From contig CAJUDY010000060.1 of assembly GCA_910584945.1 (NCBI GenBank), forward strand, positions 1 through 14,895: 14,895 nt of DNA, given 5' to 3'. Origin of the DNA: an uncultured Lachnospiraceae bacterium. GTDB taxonomy: Bacteria > Bacillota > Clostridia > Lachnospirales > Lachnospiraceae. A program made the position numbers and the translations under genes. Positions 7,162 to 13,318 of this stretch are shown piece after piece (within the stretch, counting starts at the first letter, position 1; each line of letters opens with the position of its first letter). The notes under the pieces were generated by a model, which saw only the letters and a list, made by a program, of their open reading frames with translations, was not told the DNA's origin and did no database searches.

Positions 7162-8637
7162 TTATAACCCGCTTTCCTGAAAAAGCTCCATCATCCCCTG
7201 GTCTTCCGCTCCGTCCCCGGCTCCGGCCGCCTCCTCCGGACGAATCCCAAGCTGCCTGCAGATCCTCCGGACGCCCTCCGCCTTAGAAGTCTCCTCTGCC
7301 ACAATCTCCAGACATTCTCCCTCCGCAAAGACCCTGATCCCTTTTTCATGTTCCAGAAGCAGTTCCCGGGCTTTTGCCACCTCCGCCTCCCCCCACAGCC
7401 TTCCATGCTCCCGAACCAGCGTAACCTTGTAGATTCCTGCTTTCGACCGATAAGTAAATAACCGACCGCCATAAATTTCCCGAACGCTCCCTGCCGCCGA
7501 AAGGACCCCCCGGTCCATAGGATAATACGTCTCCTGGACTTTACCGCCCTCTCTGATCACCACATGTCCGCCTCCCGCGAAGACGCCGCCGGAAAACAAC
7601 GGCCAAATCTCCCTGCACCGTCTTTTCGCCTCTCCATAGGGAAGAGTGGTGGCGAAGAAAAGAGGAATCCCATCGCCTTTCAGTCCCTCAAGCCCCGAGC
7701 GGACCCATCCCGGGATCCTTTCCCGACCGCGGGCGCGCGGCCCGGCTACGCCCCTCCGCGCTTCGTCCCCGGGAAGCAGCGTCCCGCAAATGTCCAGAAA
7801 TACCGCCTTCGCCCGCCTTGGAATCCGAAATACCGGCTCCGGACCGAAGAGAATCCGGTTCATAAAATGCGCTCTCCCGCCATAGGCCAGATAGCAGGAA
7901 CACCGCTTGCTGACGCACTGGCCCTCTTTCCCCTTATGGCTGACGTTGCAGATCTCCACCCTGCCGTCCCCCGTGAGGAACCGCCGGTTCTGACACTCTT
8001 CTGGGTCTGCGGGAACCATGGCCAGCTCTCTTGGAAAATACGGATCGATTCTCCGGAACGCCTCCGCCTCTTCCTCCGTATAGGCCCGCCTCATTCCGTC
8101 CATCCGGTTGATCCAAAGATATAGTTCCTCCGGAAGCTCCCGGCGCAATTTCTTAAGAGCCGGAAGATTCTCCGGTACGCCCACTCCGCCAACGCACAGA
8201 CGGACTCCTGCCCGATGAAGCCGTCGGCAGGTCTTTACAAATTCCTCCACGGAGGTCATCTCCGGATGAAAGGAGATCCACAGGCGCAGCCTGTCAAGGT
8301 CGCCTCCTGCCCGGCAAAAAAGTTCCAGCGAGTTTTCCACCGAAAAGCTTCCGTTGGTCTGAGCCCCAACCCCTCTGAGCCCGGGCAGCCTGCTGATGCG
8401 CGCCAGCCCCTCCCAGTACCAGGGGTGAAGCAGCGCCTCCCCGTAGGGAACCAGCAGAAAACTTCGAATGGAACCTCCTTCTGCTCCTTCCTCCAGCCGC
8501 CCAAGCAGCTTCGTCCACTGTTCCCGGTCTTTCAAAAGCTCCCGATCCGAGCTTCGGCGTTTGGAAAAGGGGCAGTAAGAACACTGATAATTACAGCTCC
8601 TTAGACTGCCCCGATACATAAGTTCAAGTTCCTTCAT
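7162..8637 (-). CDS. STM4011-family radical SAM protein with C-terminal HAD domain
   Basis: Last gene of the five-gene operon, 491 residues. The N-terminus (ELMYRGSLRSCNYQCSYCPF) matches the STM4011 radical SAM family. C15, C19 and C22 form the CxxxCxxC motif for the SAM-binding [4Fe-4S] cluster. A second set of cysteines (C215, C230, C241, C246, C248) could bind an auxiliary cluster. From about 276 the protein continues as a Cof-like HAD hydrolase domain. Motif I is DICGT (D282, C284), motif II is near T330/T331, the lysine is K452, and motif IV is GDGAED (D475, D479). The second aspartate of motif I is replaced by cysteine, and the protein stops about 10 residues after motif IV, where Cof proteins usually run on. 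Family members I recall are near 280-300 residues, so the HAD part looks like a fusion. The start overlaps the STM4012-like gene by 14 nt. Substrate unknown. Confidence 0.9.
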   Translation of the reverse strand: MKELELMYRGSLRSCNYQCSYCPFSKRRSSDRELLKDREQWTKLLGRLEEGAEGGSIRSFLLVPYGEALLHPWYWEGLARISRLPGLRGVGAQTNGSFSVENSLELFCRAGGDLDRLRLWISFHPEMTSVEEFVKTCRRLHRAGVRLCVGGVGVPENLPALKKLRRELPEELYLWINRMDGMRRAYTEEEAEAFRRIDPYFPRELAMVPADPEECQNRRFLTGDGRVEICNVSHKGKEGQCVSKRCSCYLAYGGRAHFMNRILFGPEPVFRIPRRAKAVFLDICGTLLPGDEARRGVAGPRARGRERIPGWVRSGLEGLKGDGIPLFFATTLPYGEAKRRCREIWPLFSGGVFAGGGHVVIREGGKVQETYYPMDRGVLSAAGSVREIYGGRLFTYRSKAGIYKVTLVREHGRLWGEAEVAKARELLLEHEKGIRVFAEGECLEIVAEETSKAEGVRRICRQLGIRPEEAAGAGDGAEDQGMMELFQESGL

Positions 8638-9916
8638 GGATACGCTCCCACTCCTCCATCTTTTCTCTCACTCCTTCGGAGATCAGCATGGGCCCCAGCC
8701 AGTCGGAGCGCTCCAGTCCCACCTCGGTCAGGGTAAGATACACGCCCTCCTGGCAGACATAAGCTTCCTGCTCCCACCGCTTCAGGATGGGAAAATCATC
8801 CAGAGCACTGGTTCCAAAATGCTCCTGATAACCGGGAAGAAAAAGTCCCGGGCGGATCAGAAGATGGCGGATCACGTACCTTCGCCTCTCTTCCTCTTCC
8901 TCCAGTATCATGCCGTGGGTAATCTTCGTATAATCCTTTGTCTCCTCAAAAGCCTGAATCTGCGCCAGGCAGCCCTCTCTGGTAACAGCATAAGGACTGC
9001 AAAAATGCAGATTCCCAAGATAGCTTCTCCCGCCGCAGCCAAGAGCCAGGGAAGTACCAAAGCCGCATTCCAGATATTCCCGGGGACAGGCATCCCGTAC
9101 AAATCTCCGCATGGAGTCCTGCCGGAACCCCATCGCCCTAAGATACGCGCCTGCCTCCCGGTACTGCAAAAGGGCAGATTCCGGATCTGCCGCCACACCT
9201 TCTCTCAACAGCCGGACGCCGTGCTTCACATACAGCGGATACAGAAAAATCTCCTCCGGCTCGAAGGCCAGCGCCTGCCCAAGAGAAGTCAGAAGGCTGT
9301 CCACGGTCTGCCCTGGTATCCCGTAGATAAAGTCCACATTCACACAGGAAAATCCATACTCCCTGATCAGCGACAGCGCCTCCAGCGCCTGCTTCCCGCT
9401 GTGCTGTCTTCTCAAAGTTCTAAGCTCTTCGTCCCACAAGCTCTGAATCCCCATGCTGAGTCTTGTAACCCCGGCTTCCTTCAGGACCGCCAGCTTCTCT
9501 CCCGTCGTCTCGCCCGGAGAGGTCTCTATGACAAGCGCCCGGTCCCGGTCCCAGACAAAATGCTCCTCCAGCATCCGAAAGGTCCGAAGAAGCTGTGCCG
9601 CCGTCAAAAGAAGCGGCGTTCCTCCCCCGATCACCAGCTCGGAAAAGCTTGTCTGCACGGTTCGAAGCACCGTCTGATACTGCCTGCTCTGCCGCTCCAC
9701 GGCGCAAAGATAACGGTCGATCTGCTCCTCATTCTGTCCGGTCACAGAGAACAGATTGCAGTAGCCGCACTTTGTCCGGCAGAAAGGAAGGTGCAAATAT
9801 AGCCCATGCCCCCGTCCTTTCAGAATCAGCGCATAGTCTCCAAGCGAAATCCCCGAAAGGGAACGATACGCCGTCTTATGGGGATAACTGTACATATATT
9901 GCAGATATGGATTCAT
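8624..9916 (-). CDS. STM4012-family HemW-like radical SAM protein
   Basis: This 430-residue protein belongs to the HemN/HemW-like radical SAM branch. It opens with the family-typical YSYPHKTAYR (9-18). The cluster motif is HLPFCRTKCGYC, with C46, C50 and C53. Next come the SAM-binding glycine motif IGGGTP (96-101), LSMGIQSLWDEEL (153-165) and DFIYGIPGQT (195-204). The fourth cysteine that distinguishes true coproporphyrinogen dehydrogenase HemN (CxxxCxxCxC) is absent, so a haem-pathway role should not be assumed. Further cysteines (C277, C284, C294, C306, C316) lie around a GCGGRSYLGN segment. It begins 12 nt after the STM4013-like stop and overlaps the STM4011-like gene. Automatic annotation may mislabel it as an oxygen-independent coproporphyrinogen oxidase. 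Its substrate is unknown. Confidence 0.92.
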   Translation of the reverse strand: MNPYLQYMYSYPHKTAYRSLSGISLGDYALILKGRGHGLYLHLPFCRTKCGYCNLFSVTGQNEEQIDRYLCAVERQSRQYQTVLRTVQTSFSELVIGGGTPLLLTAAQLLRTFRMLEEHFVWDRDRALVIETSPGETTGEKLAVLKEAGVTRLSMGIQSLWDEELRTLRRQHSGKQALEALSLIREYGFSCVNVDFIYGIPGQTVDSLLTSLGQALAFEPEEIFLYPLYVKHGVRLLREGVAADPESALLQYREAGAYLRAMGFRQDSMRRFVRDACPREYLECGFGTSLALGCGGRSYLGNLHFCSPYAVTREGCLAQIQAFEETKDYTKITHGMILEEEEERRRYVIRHLLIRPGLFLPGYQEHFGTSALDDFPILKRWEQEAYVCQEGVYLTLTEVGLERSDWLGPMLISEGVREKMEEWERIHEGT

Positions 9917-9928
9917 GATTCGCCGCCT

Positions 9929-10810
9929 TTAGATGAAAAAGTGCTTGTATGGAATGGTGTTGACGATGGGATGATTGATTCCGTGGAACTGACAGCCGTC
10001 TTCCCCGTAGCAAGTCCCATGGTCCGAGCAGCAGATCACAAAGGCGCCTCCGCGCTGTGTTTTCCAGCCTTCAAACAAACGTCCAAGCTCCTGATCCACA
10101 TACCGCAGAGCCGCTTTATGGCTTTCATAGCTGTCCTCCTTTGCCCCTTCCAGATAAAAGGCGTTGGGGTAATGGATCGCATCCACGTTCAGATAGAGAA
10201 AAATCTTTTTCTCTGAATCCGCACTGTCTATCTTTTTCAGAAGAAAATCCACCTGATTCTTCGTGCTTTCCCTCACCGGGCATGCAAAGGAGGGATTCCA
10301 GTAGCTTTTCTGGAAATATCCCGGAAAGACTTTCCCGATTTCAGAGCGCTTGTCAAAAAAGGCTACTCCGCCCACGCACCAGGTGTCGTAACCATCCTTC
10401 TCAAGCCCTTCCATAATGGTGCTGCCCGAAAAACCATAGGCGCCTTCCGGAACCCGGTTTCCAAGGCCAATGGACCTGGGAAAGAATAAAAGCTCCCGGT
10501 CCGCCACATGCTTCGCGTCATAACGGCAGGGCAGAAAACCTGCAAACATGGCGTGATGGGACGGCCAGGTAAAGTTCCCCGGCGCCTGGCATTTCTCCCA
10601 GGGTCCGTATCGGTTCAGTACCGGCGTGCCGCCTGCAGCTTCCTCTTCCGCCGCCGCGTCGTAACGCAGCGTGTCCAGACAAAGGAACAGGATGTCCTTT
10701 GTCCCCACTACCTGATTCATATCCACTGTGGGCACTTTTTTCTCCCCGGAAACCCGAAAGAGTCCAAGGGGCACCTCTTTTTCCGTGGTCTGCCTTTGCA
10801 ACTCACTCAT
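9929..10810 (-). CDS. STM4013/SEN3800-family hydrolase (alkaline phosphatase/sulfatase superfamily)
   Basis: The 293-residue protein has the metal-binding start of the superfamily, DILFLCLDTLRYD (39-51), with D46 and likely D51. NFTWPSHHAMFAGFLP (79-94) follows, where T81 is the likely nucleophile. Later metal ligands are H213 (VDAIHYPN) and D263/H264 (CSDHGTCYGEDG), followed by H276 (CQFHG). These point to a soluble, metal-dependent phosphoester or sulfoester hydrolase or transferase. No signal peptide or membrane segment is seen, so it probably acts in the cytoplasm, unlike most sulfatases. It lacks the CxPSR motif of formylglycine sulfatases, and no sulfatase-maturase-type pairing with the radical SAM genes is implied. 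Its start overlaps the STM4014-like stop by 8 nt. The natural substrate is unknown. Confidence 0.9.
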   Translation of the reverse strand: MSELQRQTTEKEVPLGLFRVSGEKKVPTVDMNQVVGTKDILFLCLDTLRYDAAAEEEAAGGTPVLNRYGPWEKCQAPGNFTWPSHHAMFAGFLPCRYDAKHVADRELLFFPRSIGLGNRVPEGAYGFSGSTIMEGLEKDGYDTWCVGGVAFFDKRSEIGKVFPGYFQKSYWNPSFACPVRESTKNQVDFLLKKIDSADSEKKIFLYLNVDAIHYPNAFYLEGAKEDSYESHKAALRYVDQELGRLFEGWKTQRGGAFVICCSDHGTCYGEDGCQFHGINHPIVNTIPYKHFFI

Positions 10811-11870
10811 TTTCTCTCATTCTCCTGTCTCCTGGGAAATCCGATCCGTACAGCCAGCGGCTCATGCGCTCCGCCTGTCGGCGATAAATCCGGTTTTCCT
10901 GAAAAATGTCCTGATAGATCAGATCTCCCTGGGCGTTCATCTCGATAATTCTGGGCGACAGACTTCCCTTTTCCAGCAACAGATCAATGCCTGCGCTGAC
11001 AAGCCCCGGAAAACAGGCCAGGGCTCTTTTACAAAGCTCGGCAATTTCTTCCTGTACCTGCTCCGGAAGTCCCAGCGCCTCCACCGGCAGCGGATGGTTA
11101 TTGAGCTGCAGGTTTGTGATCGGCCCTTTGGACAGCCTGGCCAGCACATAATCCACCCGGCCCTCCTGCACCACCGCCCGGAGGTCGTAGGAGTATCCGC
11201 CCTGGGACGCCTTGGCGTACCAGCGTTCCACCACACAGGGAAGTTCCAGAATTCCGTCCAGAAGCCGTCGGATCTCTCCCGGTTCCCTGTAGTTCCGAAG
11301 CTCCTTTGTATTTACAATTCCTTCGCCGGGCAGATACCGGGCGCAGGTATAGAGACTCATCCGCCCGGTTCCGGGCTGCAGCCGGAAGGCGGACACTCCC
11401 GCCGCCCCGGAGCCCTGCATCGGCTTTATAAAGACTTGAAAAACGCCGCTTCGCCTCATCGCCTCCAGAAGCCCGTCCAGATCGCGCATATGCTCCGGTC
11501 CTTTTTCGGACTCCAAAAGCGCGGTCACCGGAAGCCCCTCCCCAAGAAGCCGCTCTTTACACTGTCTTTTATCAAGAAGCGCTGCGATGACTTCCGGCGT
11601 ATTGAAAAATTCCACCGGCCGTTCTTCCGCCTTCCCGGCCAAAAGGGACAGTTCCCGTAAGTATTCCCGTGTAAGCCGGTCCAGATCCGTAAGAGAGCTG
11701 CTCTCCCACAGAGGCGGATCGATCTTTAGAAACAGTTCTCCCTCCGGAATCTCTCCGCCCCAGTCCCTCCAGTCCAGTATCTGAAGCGGTATCTTTTGTT
11801 CCTCCGCCGCTTTCTGTAAGTACGCCGCCCGCCTGCCTCCCCGGCTGCCCAGAAGGACCGCCTGTCTCAT
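10803..11870 (-). CDS. STM4014-family ATP-grasp protein
   Basis: The 355-residue protein has an ATP-grasp fold. A pre-ATP-grasp N-terminal region (MRQAVLLGSRGGRRAAYLQ) is followed by a nucleotide-binding lysine in FIKPMQGSGAAGV (147-159, K149). Then come the hinge-like VVERWYAKA (213-221), SYDLRAVVQEG (227-237) and the metal-binding end SAGIDLLLE plus IIEMNAQGD (308-316, E310 and N312). Enzymes of this fold join a carboxylate to an amine or thiol through an acylphosphate. The best general resemblance is to RimK/glutathione-synthase-like members. Here it may build an amide or peptide bond on whatever the operon handles. It starts within the stop of the STM4015-like gene (ATGA overlap) without a clear ribosome site, implying translational coupling. 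Confidence 0.9.
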   Translation of the reverse strand: MRQAVLLGSRGGRRAAYLQKAAEEQKIPLQILDWRDWGGEIPEGELFLKIDPPLWESSSLTDLDRLTREYLRELSLLAGKAEERPVEFFNTPEVIAALLDKRQCKERLLGEGLPVTALLESEKGPEHMRDLDGLLEAMRRSGVFQVFIKPMQGSGAAGVSAFRLQPGTGRMSLYTCARYLPGEGIVNTKELRNYREPGEIRRLLDGILELPCVVERWYAKASQGGYSYDLRAVVQEGRVDYVLARLSKGPITNLQLNNHPLPVEALGLPEQVQEEIAELCKRALACFPGLVSAGIDLLLEKGSLSPRIIEMNAQGDLIYQDIFQENRIYRRQAERMSRWLYGSDFPGDRRMRENE

Positions 11871-12766
11871 TCGGTCAGCATGGGAGTGCGGTAGACTTCC
11901 CCGTCATAAGAAGAAGTGTACGGCTTCTCCCGCTCCGAGGCATCCACAGCGATATGCAGACGGTTCAGATCTTCCAGCTTTCTCACCATCTCTTCACTCA
12001 TATAATGATAGTGGACGTCCAGAATCTCCACATTCTTATAGGAAGGAAGGTTTTCCAGCAGCAGCTTTCCCCCCTGATCTGTCAGAGAACCCATGGAAAG
12101 ATCCAGCGTCTTGATCTGGCTGATATACTTGCTGTTCAGCACCACTTCCGCCAGCTCGTCCTGAATCTCGCTGTCCGTCAGACCAAGGTAAGTAAGCTTC
12201 GGGAAATTCGACTTTTCAAGAAACGTCCGAATCCGCTCCGGATCTCCGTCAAAGCCATAATCTTCCACGCCCAGATAGAGCAGAAGCTTCTTTAAATTCG
12301 GAAGATGCGCTTCCTGGATGGACGCAAGCACCTCCTCCGGCAGTCCCCCACAGATGATGGTCAGTTCCTCCAGATTCTCATGACGAATCTCTCCCAGAAC
12401 CAGATCCGTACTTCCTTTCACCGTCAGCGCCTTTAACTTCGGCAGAGCCGCCCACAGTCTGCTGTAATCCCCCTGCATGATCCAGGAGACTTCGCAGGAC
12501 TCATAATCCATGTCTCCGATAAACAGATGTTCGATATGAGAAAAGCGGTCCGCATGCTCCACGATCCCGTCGATGATCGCCTGACAGTCATCCTCCCAGG
12601 CGCCGCCCCAGTCTCCGATCACCAGTTCGGTCAGTTCCGGCAGCTCCGGGTCCGCCAGAATATCTTCCACCAGCGTCTCTGCGCTTTTGTTCCCCTCTTC
12701 ATAGTCCTCGTAATCGTACTCATACGTCTTGGACTTTTTGCCTGTCAAGATAAAATTCACGCTCAA
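11867..12766 (-). CDS. STM4015-family leucine-rich-repeat protein
   Basis: First gene of the operon, 299 residues, acidic and without a signal peptide. Leucine-rich repeats of the ribonuclease-inhibitor kind run from about 42 to 271: LPELTELVIGDW, LPKLKALTVKG, HENLEELTIICG, LPNLKKLLLYLG, FPKLTYLGLTDSE, ISQIKTLDLSMG and YKNVEILDVHYH. A short non-repeat tail from about 275 ends in DGEVYRTPMLTE. The start is TTG at 12766-12764, chosen because AGGAGG (12780-12775) lies exactly 8 nt upstream; the next candidate, a GTG two codons on, would be spaced 14 nt. LRR proteins bind other macromolecules, so this could be the scaffold, target or regulator of the downstream enzymes. Function unknown; family identity from remembered sequence pattern. 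Confidence 0.9.
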   Translation of the reverse strand: MSVNFILTGKKSKTYEYDYEDYEEGNKSAETLVEDILADPELPELTELVIGDWGGAWEDDCQAIIDGIVEHADRFSHIEHLFIGDMDYESCEVSWIMQGDYSRLWAALPKLKALTVKGSTDLVLGEIRHENLEELTIICGGLPEEVLASIQEAHLPNLKKLLLYLGVEDYGFDGDPERIRTFLEKSNFPKLTYLGLTDSEIQDELAEVVLNSKYISQIKTLDLSMGSLTDQGGKLLLENLPSYKNVEILDVHYHYMSEEMVRKLEDLNRLHIAVDASEREKPYTSSYDGEVYRTPMLTE

Positions 12767-12774
12767 TGTCCTCT

Positions 12775-12780
12775 CCTCCT
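12775..12780 (-). promoter_or_regulatory. Shine-Dalgarno site that fixes a TTG start for the STM4015-like gene
   Basis: AGGAGG on the minus strand stands 8 nt before TTG. No in-frame ATG gives an equally good arrangement, so the operon's first gene probably starts with the weak codon TTG. Confidence 0.75.
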
Positions 12781-12798
12781 CGTATAATAAGTTCCGCT

Positions 12799-12887
12799 AC
12801 AGCCCTCCAAGTACACGGGTGGAGATCAATTCCTGATCCCCTGCGGGACTCACTCATTGATCTGTGCACTTCTCGAGCTTCCGCTGT
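12799..12887 (-). promoter_or_regulatory. Highly structured 5' leader of the five-gene operon (candidate RNA element)
   Basis: The transcript from the 12898-12926 promoter has about 125-130 nt before the TTG start, and most of it folds. An outer stem pairs AAGUGCAC (12871-12864) with GUGUACUU (12816-12809), 8 bp with one G-U. It is extended by a 5 bp stem (12879-12875 with 12805-12801) across a 3x3 internal loop. Inside is a perfect 8 bp stem, AGAUCAAU (12863-12856) with AUUGAUCU (12830-12823). Its 25 nt loop contains a small UCCC/GGGA hairpin. CCACCC (12822-12817) is left unpaired on one side. An alternative base stem, ACAGC (12887-12883) with GCUGU (12803-12799), competes with the lower stem. 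There is no U-run, so any control would act on translation, RNA stability or protein binding. I cannot match it to a riboswitch class I know. Confidence 0.5.
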
Positions 12888-12897
12888 TTGTTTCACT

Positions 12898-12926
12898 ATT
12901 ATACTATGATTTCGTATTCGGGGCAA
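12898..12926 (-). promoter_or_regulatory. Sigma-A-like promoter of the STM4015-STM4011 operon
   Basis: On the minus strand, TTGCCC (12926-12921), a 17 bp spacer and a perfect TATAAT (12903-12898). It begins directly after the terminator of the upstream GRAM-like gene. It is the only good promoter for the five genes, whose overlaps leave no room for internal ones. Confidence 0.7.
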
Positions 12927-12930
12927 CTAA

Positions 12931-12954
12931 AAAGGAGGGCCAACGCCCTCCTTT
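12931..12954. terminator. Terminator after the GRAM-like gene, overlapping its stop codon
   Basis: AAAGGAGGGC (12931-12940) pairs perfectly with GCCCTCCTTT (12945-12954) around a CAAC loop. On the minus strand the stem runs into TTAGTT after its own T residues. On the plus strand it is followed by AG and seven T. The stop codon of the GRAM-like gene (12953-12955) lies in the stem. It insulates the STM operon from the SH3b/GRAM-like pair. Confidence 0.85.
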
Positions 12955-13291
12955 AGTTTTTTTCATTTTCGATCAAAGGCACTCCTGCCTGTCGAAGCCA
13001 CTCCTGCACTTCTTTTGCCGGGGCCCCGGTGATCTTATATTCTTTTCCTTCCCAGCTGTAGATCCGAACGGCTGTCAGGAAGAAGGAGTAGCCGACCGAA
13101 TATCCTTTGAGCTCTGACAGTGGAAGGTCCAGGACTGTACTTCCGGTCATCTCCATATAAAAGCAGATTCTTTGGTCTGTCACATAGAGCTCTCCGTGAA
13201 ACATTCCCCAGAACAGCCCCTGCCTCTGTTTCAATGACACATGACCGCTGCCGATCAGGTGTTCTTCCGAACGCAGTACGAAATTGGACAT
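12953..13291 (-). CDS. Small GRAM/PH-like domain protein
   Basis: About 112 residues from the preferred ATG at 13291, which has AGAGGAG 6-7 nt upstream. A GTG 27 nt earlier, directly after the previous stop, is less likely. The body reads like a bacterial GRAM or PH-like beta-sandwich: an opening SEEHLIGSGHV, then GELYVTDQRICFYM, a hydrophobic LDLPLSELKGY, AVRIYSWEGKEYKI and a closing helix with AKEVQEWLRQAG. Such domains bind lipids or proteins; in bacteria most are uncharacterised. No signal peptide or membrane segment is visible, so it is probably cytoplasmic. It follows the SH3b-repeat gene by 27 nt and is likely co-transcribed with it. Its role is unknown. Confidence 0.8.
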   Translation of the reverse strand: MSNFVLRSEEHLIGSGHVSLKQRQGLFWGMFHGELYVTDQRICFYMEMTGSTVLDLPLSELKGYSVGYSFFLTAVRIYSWEGKEYKITGAPAKEVQEWLRQAGVPLIENEKN

Positions 13292-13318
13292 TACAGTTCT
13301 CCTCTGGTGATATGACAC

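Noticed and set aside
8636..9802. A 388-residue open frame on the plus strand opposite the STM4012-like gene
   Set aside because: Antisense to a strongly supported radical SAM gene. The translation is low in recognisable motifs and rich in Pro, Arg, His and Ser, as expected for a shadow of GC-rich codons.
8624..9916. Annotation as hemN/hemZ coproporphyrinogen dehydrogenase
   Set aside because: It lacks the fourth cysteine after CxxxCxxC typical of HemN and sits in an STM4011-4015 operon.
7162..10810. Radical SAM plus sulfatase-like gene as an anaerobic sulfatase-maturase (anSME) pair
   Set aside because: The hydrolase lacks the CxPSR or SxPSR sulfatase motif needed for formylglycine formation and has no export signal, and neither radical SAM protein looks like anSME.
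10728..11660. A 310-residue plus-strand frame opposite the STM4014-like gene
   Set aside because: Antisense shadow of a conserved ATP-grasp gene, with no family motifs and no good ribosome site.
12720..12926. A 68-residue minus-strand frame crossing the leader of the STM operon, considered as a small precursor peptide
   Set aside because: It begins upstream of the -10 element, overlaps the start of the STM4015-like gene in another frame and has no ribosome site. The folded leader explains the region better.
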